A stretch of 20,762 nucleotides of DNA, taken from a virus. Below, one piece after another: positions 7,941 to 12,980 of the stretch (positions are counted from its first letter, which is position 1; the number at the start of each line of letters is the position of its first letter). The stretch covers positions 1-20,762 of IMG/VR virus record IMGVR_UViG_3300022707_001440; one strand, given 5' to 3'. The position numbers were made by a program, and so were the translations under genes. The notes under the pieces are model-generated. The model was not told the DNA's origin, ran no database searches, and saw only the letters and a program-made list of their open reading frames with translations.

Positions 7941-7989
7941 GAGCCGGGAGTTGGTCTGAATTTTAAATCAAACCACGGTCTCCCGACTC
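7941..7989 (-). ncRNA. strong RNA hairpin in the leader of the late genes
   Basis: Read on the minus strand, GAGTCGGGAG (7989-7980) pairs over ten bases with CTCCCGGCTC (7950-7941), and inside it GGTTTGA (7974-7968) pairs over seven with TCAGACC (7959-7953), leaving an eight-base A/T loop. Each helix has one G-U pair; on the plus strand both would be A-C mismatches, so the minus-strand transcript is the one that folds. No strong U-run follows, so a pure terminator is doubtful; an attenuator, RNase barrier or processing signal fits as well. Confidence 0.65.
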
Positions 7990-7995
7990 AGTTAA

Positions 7996-8034
7996 TCAAC
8001 CCAACATCCTAAAATATGCAAAATCCAAATGCAT
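7996..8034 (-). CDS. 12-codon short frame just before the hairpin (possible leader peptide)
   Basis: ATG at 8032-8034 encodes MHLDFAYFRMLG and stops with TGA 6 bases before the hairpin base. It begins a few bases after the same junction sequence (GAATTAAA) that precedes the start at 8360, so it may be the remnant of a deleted gene or a leader peptide controlling the hairpin. Frames this short occur by chance. Confidence 0.2.
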   Translation of the reverse strand: MHLDFAYFRMLG

Positions 8035-8037
8035 TTC

Positions 8038-8061
8038 TTTAATTCTCACTTATTGGTATTA
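8038..8061 (-). repeat. junction repeat, type B copy 1
   Basis: 24 bases that match 8361-8384 with one mismatch (T versus G in plus-strand ACTTA[T/G]TGG). It covers the end of the 52-aa gene and the bases after its stop. Confidence 0.75.
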
Positions 8062-8197
8062 TTTTTAACTCCATGTACTTATTTAAATACAATGCCACAT
8101 CTTCACATTGAGGTGTTTTACACATAGCAGCGATGAAGGGTAATTCCGCTTTGTATCTACCTCGTACCATTTTTGATATTGCTATGAATGTTTTCAT
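8039..8197 (-). CDS. 52-aa unknown protein
   Basis: Starts MKTFIAISKMVRGRYKAELP, has two cysteines (AMCKTPQCEDV) and ends ELKIIPISEN. ATG at 8195-8197, TAA at 8039-8041. Its last codons (ATA ATA CCA ATA) are shared with the gene ending at 8584, part of the repeated junction described separately. The 5' end overlaps the upstream gene by 41 bases, apparently because that gene has lost a stop codon in its own copy of the repeat. No family recognised. Confidence 0.6.
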   Translation of the reverse strand: MKTFIAISKMVRGRYKAELPFIAAMCKTPQCEDVALYLNKYMELKIIPISEN

Positions 8198-8360
8198 TTG
8201 AATTTATTGGTATTTTTATCATCCAATTTTCGCCAATTGTTGGATGTTTAAGTTCATCCTCTTTGGTTACTACATATTTTTTCCAGCTTTTATATTGCTT
8301 CAAACGCTCAAGCTTTGGTACTAAAATTGTTCCTGCTTTCAAATATTCTGTATCTGCCAT
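8157..8360 (-). CDS. 67-aa unknown protein with extended C-terminus
   Basis: Best start is the ATG at 8358-8360 (MADTEYLKAGTILVPKLERL); an in-frame GTG four codons upstream is possible. The part KAGTILVPKLERLKQYKSWK followed by TIGENWMIKIPINSN suggests a small beta-barrel. In the related junction at 8587-8605 the reading frame stops right after IPINSN with TAA; here that codon is missing, so translation continues for 11 more residues (ENIHSNIKNGTR) into the next gene. That looks like a secondary extension rather than an original part of the protein. Confidence 0.6.
   Translation of the reverse strand: MADTEYLKAGTILVPKLERLKQYKSWKKYVVTKEDELKHPTIGENWMIKIPINSNENIHSNIKNGTR
8196..8214 (-). repeat. 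junction repeat, type A copy 1
   Basis: Plus-strand ATTTGAATTTATTGGTATT, identical to 8587-8605. It covers the start codon region of the 52-aa gene and codons IPINSN of the gene upstream. Confidence 0.75.
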
Positions 8361-8384
8361 TTTAATTCTCACTTAGTGGTATTA
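8361..8384 (-). repeat. junction repeat, type B copy 2
   Basis: Second copy of the 24-base unit, directly before the ATG at 8360 and covering the last codons of the 71-aa gene. Shares the core TGGTATT with type A copies. Confidence 0.75.
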
Positions 8385-8584
8385 ATCCTATACTTTTCTA
8401 ATACAATTAAGCTGATGCCTAATTCTTTAACGCATTCTCCTATTGATTCCGATTCAACAACCACCCCTTTATAATCATCTCCTTTTATCCAAGCTATATA
8501 TCCCGGTTTTGAATCACCGCTAATTTTTTCATAATATTGAATTTCAATCTCTATTATATGATTAGGATCAATTTGCGCTAACAT
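8369..8584 (-). CDS. 71-aa protein, possibly HicB-like fold
   Basis: MLAQIDPNHIIEIEIQYYEK opens a strand-rich N-terminus; then SKPGYIAWIKGDDYKGVVVE and SIGECVKELGISLIVLEKYR. The order 'strand, G-Y-x-A strand, G-V-V-x-E-S, then a helix x-x-E-x-V-K-E-L' recalls stand-alone HicB-like domains found in phages, but the match is by eye and weak, and no HicA toxin is adjacent. The ATG shares one base with the upstream stop (TAATG at 8582-8586). The last codons lie within a copy of the junction repeat, in a different frame from the other copies. Confidence 0.55.
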   Translation of the reverse strand: MLAQIDPNHIIEIEIQYYEKISGDSKPGYIAWIKGDDYKGVVVESESIGECVKELGISLIVLEKYRINTTK

Positions 8585-8718
8585 TAATTTGAATTTATTG
8601 GTATTATTTTTTCAATTTCTTCAATGACCTTTTGGAAGATGGTTTTGGCTTTAGGTTTCATCAACCGTTCGGCCTTTATTATATTCCAAAATCGTATTTC
8701 CTCGGTGGTCAGTATCAC
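8584..8718 (-). CDS. 44-aa unknown protein with GTG start
   Basis: No ATG exists in this frame: stops lie just upstream, so GTG at 8716-8718 is the only standard start, giving (V/M)ILTTEEIRFWNIIKAERLM and the helix TIFQKVIEEIEKIIP. The frame is protein-like (amphipathic helices) and the TAA overlaps the next ATG as TAATG, which supports it over the competing 33-codon frame on the same strand. Ends in the junction-repeat codons IIPINSN. Function unknown. Confidence 0.5.
   Translation of the reverse strand: MILTTEEIRFWNIIKAERLMKPKAKTIFQKVIEEIEKIIPINSN
8587..8605 (-). repeat. junction repeat, type A copy 2
   Basis: 19 bases identical to 8196-8214, at the end of the GTG-start gene. Compared with the other copy, the three bases TTA (stop codon TAA on the coding strand) are present next to it. 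Confidence 0.75.
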
Positions 8719-8769
8719 GGTTTCTAATATTCATCATAGTAAAGGTAATCATAAAATATTAAATGTTAA

Positions 8770-9033
8770 TTATTCCGCGCTTTCGTAAGTCATTCTAAAT
8801 ATGTCTGGCTTACAAGCATAAAATTCTCCCTTAACACCTTTTATGATCCAATCCCCTTTATTGACACTCATTGTGCCTTCCAAGGTTTTTATTCTTAATC
8901 GAGTCATTTCGTCAGGTCTATTAGTGTTACCACTGCTACTCATTTGATTGCAGCCTATTTCAATAAACATTTCTTTGGTCTCATCCCACTTCCAGGCTTC
9001 AATTACTACTGGTTTTTTTCTGAATTTTCCCAT
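8770..9033 (-). CDS. small conserved phage protein (GVKGEFY-x-CKPDIF family)
   Basis: 87 residues. The N-terminus MGKFRKKPVVIEAWKWDE and the C-terminal block LEGTMSVNKGDWIIKGVKGE followed by FYACKPDIFRMTYE belong to a small protein family seen in very many phages and prophages, whose members read K-Y-R-K-K-P-V-V-I-E-A at the start and G-D-W-I-I-x-G-V-x-G-E-F-Y-x-C-K-P-D-I-F near the end. No biochemical role is known to me. The middle (CNQMSSSGNTNRPDEMTR) is an insertion-like variable loop. Start is the ATG at 9031-9033. Confidence 0.8.
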   Translation of the reverse strand: MGKFRKKPVVIEAWKWDETKEMFIEIGCNQMSSSGNTNRPDEMTRLRIKTLEGTMSVNKGDWIIKGVKGEFYACKPDIFRMTYESAE

Positions 9034-9054
9034 TCCTTTTTAACTTATCAATTA

Positions 9055-9189
9055 TTATTGTTCATCTTGCCAATCCTGTTCCGCTTCTTCATTTTCTATT
9101 TCCGCGAAGTAAGTTTCTCTTTTTTCTTCGTCAGTAATTTCTTCGTCTGATTCAATTCGATTGTATAATTCTTCCTTTGGGATAATCAT
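9055..9189 (-). CDS. 44-aa strongly acidic protein
   Basis: MIIPKEELYNRIESDEEITD then EEKRETYFAEIENEEAEQDW; about 18 of 44 residues are Asp/Glu against four Lys/Arg. ATG follows the TAA of the RHH gene with no base between (9190/9189), so the two are co-translated. A small acidic partner encoded right after a DNA-binding protein could be a DNA mimic or an inhibitor of that protein, but it may simply be an unrelated acidic phage protein. No family recognised. Confidence 0.6.
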   Translation of the reverse strand: MIIPKEELYNRIESDEEITDEEKRETYFAEIENEEAEQDWQDEQ

Positions 9190-9354
9190 TTATTTAGAAT
9201 TATTGCTTTTCAATTCAGTTAAATGCTTGACAAAAATATCATTCATTAATCCGGTCAATGGCTGGTATTTTTTATCTGCCTCCTTTTGTAAGTTGTCTCG
9301 CAATTCCAATGTCCGGAATTTGAAACGCTGATATCTTTTGTCCTGCTTACTCAT
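9190..9354 (-). CDS. 54-aa probable ribbon-helix-helix DNA-binding protein
   Basis: MSKQDKRYQRFKFRTLELRD is followed by a helix (NLQKEADKKY), a turn (QPLT) and a second helix (GLMNDIFVKHLTELK). This 'basic N-terminus, one strand with alternating residues (RFKFRTLEL), helix, turn, helix' plan within 50 residues fits Arc/CopG-type RHH proteins that bind DNA as dimers through the strand. It would act as a small regulator. The gene starts 14 bases after a UUCG hairpin and is followed directly by an acidic 44-aa gene. Confidence 0.55.
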   Translation of the reverse strand: MSKQDKRYQRFKFRTLELRDNLQKEADKKYQPLTGLMNDIFVKHLTELKSNNSK

Positions 9355-9367
9355 TTGTAAAGGTTAA

Positions 9368-9381
9368 AGCCCCGAAGGGCT
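9368..9381 (-). terminator. short hairpin with UUCG tetraloop
   Basis: Minus strand AGCCC-TTCG-GGGCT: five perfect pairs closing the very stable C(UUCG)G loop, 3 bases after the stop of the gene at 9385 and followed by TTTAACC. The U-run is short, so it may be a weak terminator or a transcript-stabilising hairpin ahead of the RHH gene. Confidence 0.45.
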
Positions 9382-9384
9382 ATT

Positions 9385-9615
9385 TTATCCTATATTTGTT
9401 GCTCTCAAAACTGGGGCCATTGAGTATTGACCAGTTGGAAGAATATATTCTGAATTTTGATAAAACCTGATTTTACAACTTTTCAACTCTTCAGTGTCTA
9501 TATCCCTAATTGTTATCCTTGTTGCGGTTCTTTTAACAACCTTAATTTCTGTTACCAAATCAGCATCCCCAATCCAACGCATTTTGTAAGTGTTTCCTGT
9601 TTCAAAAGTTTTCAT
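9385..9615 (-). CDS. small conserved protein ending in YSMAPV-x-RA
   Basis: I choose the ATG at 9613-9615 (MKTFETGNTYKMRWIGDADL, 76 residues); in-frame ATGs at 9642 and 9669 would add 9 or 18 residues. The pattern T-G-x-T-Y-x-x-R-x-x-x-D, then KVVKRTATRITI, then ILPTGQYSMAPVLRA is one I recognise from short uncharacterised proteins of bacterial mobile elements and phages, which normally begin M-K-x-F-E-x-G-K-T-Y; this is the reason for the start choice. Function unknown. A TACCTTTA sequence 4 bases before the 9642 ATG resembles the promoter boxes seen elsewhere in the window. Confidence 0.7.
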   Translation of the reverse strand: MKTFETGNTYKMRWIGDADLVTEIKVVKRTATRITIRDIDTEELKSCKIRFYQNSEYILPTGQYSMAPVLRATNIG

Positions 9616-9689
9616 TCCGTTTGTTTTTGTTTCGTTTATCATGGTATAAAGGTATACATATATATACATAACCTAATATATACACAACT

Positions 9690-9890
9690 TTATTTAATCT
9701 TTTTTGTTAAAACTCTTATTTGAACTCCTTTATAATTTTCTATTTCCAACATATCCCATTCTTTGAGGTCGTCTATTGTCATCGCAATGTCTTTGTCAGG
9801 TGGACCGAAATTGACACCGCGCCCAGCCTTTGTTATAGGCTCCAATAGCTTTTGAATTTCTGCCAGTACTGTTTCGGAGTCAGTTTTCAT
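9690..9890 (-). CDS. 66-aa unknown protein
   Basis: MKTDSETVLAEIQKLLEPIT forms a helix; the second half (DKDIAMTIDDLKEWDMLEIE, then YKGVQIRVLTKK) is likely beta. The start overlaps the upstream stop as ATGA (9887-9890). No family recognised. Confidence 0.6.
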   Translation of the reverse strand: MKTDSETVLAEIQKLLEPITKAGRGVNFGPPDKDIAMTIDDLKEWDMLEIENYKGVQIRVLTKKIK

Positions 9891-10111
9891 TTGTAATAAT
9901 CTGTAATTCTTAAATACTGAGGCATAATATAATTGGTTTTGTATTCTTTTGGACCATTATATCTATACTGTTTCTGGCTGCAACTGAATGTCATCCATAG
10001 CAAACAGATGATTAACCATATTACGGCAGCCATGCATGAGATACCTCCGTTTCTTGCTGTTCTATCTAACTGCTTTTGACTCCGCCCCTGGTTAAATCTT
10101 TGGTCGTTCAT
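9887..10111 (-). CDS. 74-aa small membrane protein or lipoprotein
   Basis: A basic N-terminus of 26 residues (MNDQRFNQGRSQKQLDRTAR) is followed by one hydrophobic segment, CMAAVIWLIICLLWMTF (about 26-42), and then SCSQKQYRYNGPKEY and a tyrosine-rich soluble tail. It is either a single-span membrane protein (basic side inside) or a lipoprotein with an unusually long N-region and lipid on the Cys of TFSCS. Coupled to the following gene by ATGA. Small membrane proteins of early phage regions can act in exclusion or lysis control; nothing here decides. Confidence 0.6.
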   Translation of the reverse strand: MNDQRFNQGRSQKQLDRTARNGGISCMAAVIWLIICLLWMTFSCSQKQYRYNGPKEYKTNYIMPQYLRITDYYK

Positions 10112-10116
10112 CTTAT

Positions 10117-10347
10117 TTATCCTTTGAAATAATAAATTCCCTTATTCGAAATATAATCCATGAACGAACATTTTCTATATGATATGAAACGTGTTTGTGA
10201 GTGCATAGAATGAAATTTGTGGCGCATTGCGGCGTAAACACACTTACAATTGAAGGCCCAGATTACACCGCTTTCTGATGCCCTGAATAGAACATAATCA
10301 TTTTTAGTGCATACGCTGTAAACTTCTAATGCTGTCATATTTTTCAT
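10117..10347 (-). CDS. 76-aa unknown basic protein, cysteine-containing
   Basis: MKNMTALEVYSVCTKNDYVL then FRASESGVIWAFNCKCVYAA and HKFHSMHSQTRFISYRKCSF. Four cysteines and several histidines are spread through it (CT, CKC, KC), so a metal-binding fold is possible but no standard zinc-ribbon spacing is present. A second ATG at 10336-10338 could be the start. No family recognised. Confidence 0.55.
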   Translation of the reverse strand: MKNMTALEVYSVCTKNDYVLFRASESGVIWAFNCKCVYAAMRHKFHSMHSQTRFISYRKCSFMDYISNKGIYYFKG

Positions 10348-10353
10348 ATCATT

Positions 10354-10587
10354 TTATACTTCTCTCCAATATTTAGGATCATCACATATTAATCCATAGT
10401 CACAACCTCCACTTCCATCTGTAGCAAATCCCTCACCGAAATATCCATTACCCCCGGCGATCCCAGCCATCATGCAGGTTCTTGCTGCTAAGTAATCCAT
10501 TGTGCCCTCAACGGTTTTGCCATCTTCAGAATATTCTAAATTGGTGCCAATTACTGGTCTTTCATTTTCTGTTAATATCCATTCCAT
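10354..10587 (-). CDS. 77-aa glycine-rich unknown protein
   Basis: Begins MEWILTENERPVIGTNLEYS and ends ICDDPKYWREV. The opening W-I-x-x-x-E-R-P and closing Y-W-R-E-V are reminiscent of small phage proteins such as the DUF551 group that start W-I-x-V-x-x-R-L-P, but the middle, GIAGGNGYFGEGFATDGSGG, is a distinct glycine-rich loop, so I do not assign it. It lies 4 bases from the next gene upstream. Confidence 0.55.
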   Translation of the reverse strand: MEWILTENERPVIGTNLEYSEDGKTVEGTMDYLAARTCMMAGIAGGNGYFGEGFATDGSGGCDYGLICDDPKYWREV

Positions 10588-10591
10588 AATC

Positions 10592-10753
10592 TTATTTTAT
10601 CGCTGTTTTCATAAGTTTCTTAATATCCTGGTTGTACCCTGGCCTTGACCTTTTATCCTGCTCACAAAATGTATTGATGCTCGCTTGATGCTTTGTACCG
10701 TGAGTGCTGTAATCAAAATCATAGACTTTGTAAAACCAGCTAATGACTTTCAT
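10592..10753 (-). CDS. 53-aa unknown protein, paralog of the gene at 10910
   Basis: MKVISWFYKVYDFDYSTHGT ... GYNQDIKKLMKTAIK. ATG at 10751-10753 lies inside the end of the upstream gene (14-base overlap). Compared with the 50-aa gene one position away, it shares W-F near the start, D-Y-S-T at about 13-17 and a C-terminal K-x-x-L-K/M-K-T-A-I-K/E, which suggests duplication followed by divergence. No family recognised. Confidence 0.6.
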   Translation of the reverse strand: MKVISWFYKVYDFDYSTHGTKHQASINTFCEQDKRSRPGYNQDIKKLMKTAIK

Positions 10754-10913
10754 TTTTCTCACTTATTAAATTTGGTAAAATAAAATCATACAGTTCTTCG
10801 CCGTAAGTTGTGTGAGGATTGAAATAATATTTGTCACCTTTACAATTTATTAAATAATAATTATAAGGGTCATCGCAATTTATTGTAAGTATTTTATTTT
10901 GTTCTTCGCTCAT
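10740..10913 (-). CDS. 57-aa unknown protein between two paralogs
   Basis: MSEEQNKILTINCDDPYNYY then LINCKGDKYYFNPHTTYGEE; ends LISEKNESH. The start overlaps the upstream stop as ATGA (10910-10913). Its 3' end contains AATAAGTGAGAA, also present in the type B junction repeats near 8 kb. Rich in Tyr/Asn, probably beta; no assignment. Confidence 0.6.
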   Translation of the reverse strand: MSEEQNKILTINCDDPYNYYLINCKGDKYYFNPHTTYGEELYDFILPNLISEKNESH

Positions 10914-11062
10914 TCTATAGCTGTTTTTAAAGTTTCTTTTATTGATCTCTCGTAATATTTCGACTTGGTCTTTTGAATAAATATCCCATTTCGTATAGTA
11001 ATTAATCTTTTTTGAGATTCAGTTGAATAGTCTTGATTATATGCGTCGTGGAACCAAGGCAT
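10910..11062 (-). CDS. 50-aa unknown protein, paralog of the gene at 10592
   Basis: MPWFHDAYNQDYSTESQKRL ... YYERSIKETLKTAIE. ATG at 11060-11062 starts directly after the stop of the gene at 11063; its TGA overlaps the next ATG. Shares W-F, D-Y-S-T and the C-terminal L-K-T-A-I ending with the 53-aa gene at 10592-10753. Central part is basic (ITIRNGIFIQKTKSKYYER). Confidence 0.6.
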   Translation of the reverse strand: MPWFHDAYNQDYSTESQKRLITIRNGIFIQKTKSKYYERSIKETLKTAIE

Positions 11063-11308
11063 TTATTTTATTTTCAAAACTTCATCAAAATACCAAAACT
11101 TACCCCTCCGTACTGTAAATTCGAGTACTTCAGATAATTCATAAAAATCTGTTAAGGTCAATTTTATTTTGAAATGCTCATTGAGTTGTTTCACTCCAAT
11201 ACCATATTGATTTGGATTGTGCTTCCGTATTCTCCTGCAAAGCATCTTCACAGAGTTTTTAAATCCAGTTCTGTTTAATGATATTGTTCTTCTTTCCACG
11301 TCTATCAT
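11063..11308 (-). CDS. 81-aa basic protein, possible small DNA-binding domain
   Basis: MIDVERRTISLNRTGFKNSV, KMLCRRIRKHNPNQYGIGVK, QLNEHFKIKLTLTDFYELSE, then VLEFTVRRGKFWYFDEVLKI. Net positive with arginine clusters; the arrangement of two helices then a beta hairpin (VRRGKFWYF) is compatible with a winged-helix, but I cannot confirm one. It follows the helicase gene by 38 bases, at the boundary of replication genes and the variable small-gene stretch. Confidence 0.6.
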   Translation of the reverse strand: MIDVERRTISLNRTGFKNSVKMLCRRIRKHNPNQYGIGVKQLNEHFKIKLTLTDFYELSEVLEFTVRRGKFWYFDEVLKIK

Positions 11309-11346
11309 TTTTCTTCCGGTTTAATAGTTCCTTTTAAAATTCTGTT

Positions 11347-12303
11347 TTAAGGTCTGGCATTAAATGGATCATTGCCTCCAAACTTGAATCTGTAACTATC
11401 CATGTCGAAACTAATATCTAAATATTGACCTTGTTTTCCAGCTAAATGTTGCTTTCGAACTTTCCATGTATACCATTCCGTATTAAATTCTAACTTTCGA
11501 AGTGAGATAATCACATCCATTGAATTATACCACGCAGCCCCGCCGTTGAGGTCCCAAGGTGTTATTACTCTAAAGTTACCGTCTTGATCTGTGTAATCTT
11601 TTAATGATTTTGGGTGTACCACGAAACTAAGTATTGAATCGGTTTCTAATGAAAATTCCTTAAATGACATTAAGATATCTTCTAGCCAAATATCCGCTCT
11701 AACACTTCCCATGTTTTGTTTTACTGACTTCCATGGGTCAATCAAATAACCATCCACTCCGTAAGTCTCATGAACTTTAGTGAATGCCTCAATTATTCCA
11801 GAAGGTGTCCTGTTATACAAGTGAACAAACTTAAAATGATCATCCACCCAATTCATATGCGTTTTAATTTCATCTTCATTCATATGGATTGTACCATGTT
11901 TTTTAGCATAAAATTCATAAGGTGTTTTGCCGGTCAATGTCCATATCATGGTAAATAAAATATCTTTAACATGGTGTATTATACCCTTCTCTTCTTTTTC
12001 GCTATCTTCCATTTCAGGGCTCCATATTCCAAACTTATAGCCGTACCTGTAGGACATCATTAAATAGAGATACAAAACCATTGTAGATTTACCGACCCCA
12101 GGCGTACCGGTAAACAGGTAACTAAAACCTTTCTTCCATTTGAATATATCCTGCAGCTCATGAACGCCGCAAAACTTACCAGGCTTTGATTCATACTTTC
12201 GGAGATCCTCGTATTTTGAATTAAGGATTTTGAAAGATTGCTCCATGTCCTGGTTAGTGACATTGATCTTGGTATTGAGTTTGAGCTGCTCGAGTTTATT
12301 CAT
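11347..12303 (-). CDS. replicative helicase-like RecA-fold ATPase (DnaB/T7 gp4 C-terminal type)
   Basis: 318 residues, one RecA-type domain. Walker A GTPGVGKST (66-74, in YLFTGTPGVGKSTM), catalytic-Glu segment SPEME (95-99, like F-S-L-E-M of DnaB), Walker B GYLIDP (185-190), sensor histidine in VVHPKS (228-233), the DnaB-H4-like GGAAWYNSMDVIISLRK (254-270) and a final KVRKQHLAGKQG (281-292) that occupies the place of the arginine-finger/K-x-R-x-G motif. DnaB itself is about 450 residues with a helical N-terminal domain; that domain is absent here, and no primase domain is present. Probably unwinds DNA at the phage fork with host or other phage partners. Overlaps the upstream gene by ATGA. Confidence 0.85.
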   Translation of the reverse strand: MNKLEQLKLNTKINVTNQDMEQSFKILNSKYEDLRKYESKPGKFCGVHELQDIFKWKKGFSYLFTGTPGVGKSTMVLYLYLMMSYRYGYKFGIWSPEMEDSEKEEKGIIHHVKDILFTMIWTLTGKTPYEFYAKKHGTIHMNEDEIKTHMNWVDDHFKFVHLYNRTPSGIIEAFTKVHETYGVDGYLIDPWKSVKQNMGSVRADIWLEDILMSFKEFSLETDSILSFVVHPKSLKDYTDQDGNFRVITPWDLNGGAAWYNSMDVIISLRKLEFNTEWYTWKVRKQHLAGKQGQYLDISFDMDSYRFKFGGNDPFNARP

Positions 12304-12509
12304 TTATCTTTTGCTTTATAATATTCAAGTAATCCTTTTTCAATCAAAAGAGCCATTTTTAATTTTGTATTCCGTTCAATCAGTTCTTTGTTTTGGGATT
12401 CTGAAAACAATATCAATAGCTCTTCTAATTCTTTTGTATTTAGAATATCCCCGTCTACCTCGGTAGATTCTCGATATCCGTCGCTTTCGATAAATTCCTT
12501 TGCTGTCAT
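12300..12509 (-). CDS. 69-aa unknown helical protein in the replication block
   Basis: I take the ATG at 12507-12509 (MTAKEFIESDGYRESTEVDG) because it overlaps the upstream stop as ATGA; the frame is open nine codons further up. The remainder (LNTKELEELLILFSESQNKE, then LIERNTKLKMALLIEKGLLE) is almost entirely helical. It lies between the 157-aa gene and the helicase, coupled to both, which suggests a helicase-associated role such as loading, but that is inference from position. Confidence 0.6.
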   Translation of the reverse strand: MTAKEFIESDGYRESTEVDGDILNTKELEELLILFSESQNKELIERNTKLKMALLIEKGLLEYYKAKDK

Positions 12510-12979
12510 TTCAATTCTTTTAGCATGTGTTTCCAATACTGATTTATTTTATCCTGCAATTTCTTGAAGGATTGTTTCATGTCCTTAACATCCATTCCCT
12601 TGCTTTCTGCTAGTTGGATGAATGACTCTGAAATGATTTGTTGCGTGTCGCCTTCCATCGTGTAGGCTATCCTTAGATCATTAATTAAGTTCAATTGCTT
12701 TGCGCCTTTATTGATTTCTGTAATTGACTCTGCAAATGAATTATAAAGCGCTTTCATGCCTCGGTGGTTTCTGATCCAAAAGGCTATAATGTTATTGAAT
12801 AATTCAAGGTCTTTGTCAACTTCAGTGACAGCGTTTAGAATCTTGAGATTTTCGAACTTATCATACTTTGCCATGAGATCCGCTCGTTTGTCCTGTAGCT
12901 GCTTAATCTTAACATGCACCCCTATCCATTCCGGCTGGCTCTCAATATTTTTTAGTTCTATTTCTGGATCGAAAATCAT
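12506..12979 (-). CDS. 157-aa unknown helical protein, possible helicase loader or accessory
   Basis: Helical throughout: KIKQLQDKRADLMAKYDKFE (about 24-43), LELFNNIIAFWIRNHRGMKA (about 58-77), FIQLAESKGMDVKDMKQSFK (about 121-140). No ATPase motif, so it is not a DnaC-type loader. It starts one base after the stop of the initiator-like gene and precedes the helicase, a place where phages such as lambda (P), SPP1 (gp39) or P2 (B) encode non-homologous loader proteins. Role inferred only from this context. Confidence 0.6.
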   Translation of the reverse strand: MIFDPEIELKNIESQPEWIGVHVKIKQLQDKRADLMAKYDKFENLKILNAVTEVDKDLELFNNIIAFWIRNHRGMKALYNSFAESITEINKGAKQLNLINDLRIAYTMEGDTQQIISESFIQLAESKGMDVKDMKQSFKKLQDKINQYWKHMLKELK

Positions 12980-12980
12980 A

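Noticed and set aside
8369-8584. HicAB toxin-antitoxin pair
   Set aside because: The 71-aa protein only loosely resembles HicB, and neither neighbour has the G-S-H-x-x-(F/Y) signature of HicA.
8650-8745. 33-codon ATG-initiated frame (MITFTMMNIRN...) competing with the GTG-start gene
   Set aside because: Ends within the gene without coupling to the next start, while the GTG frame ends in TAATG and is more protein-like. A frameshift linking them was considered, but no slippery site is visible.
9640-9690. Alternating TATATATA/GTATAC stretch as an operator or origin
   Set aside because: Simple AT repeats give such symmetry by chance; no adjacent regulator or repeat copy supports it.
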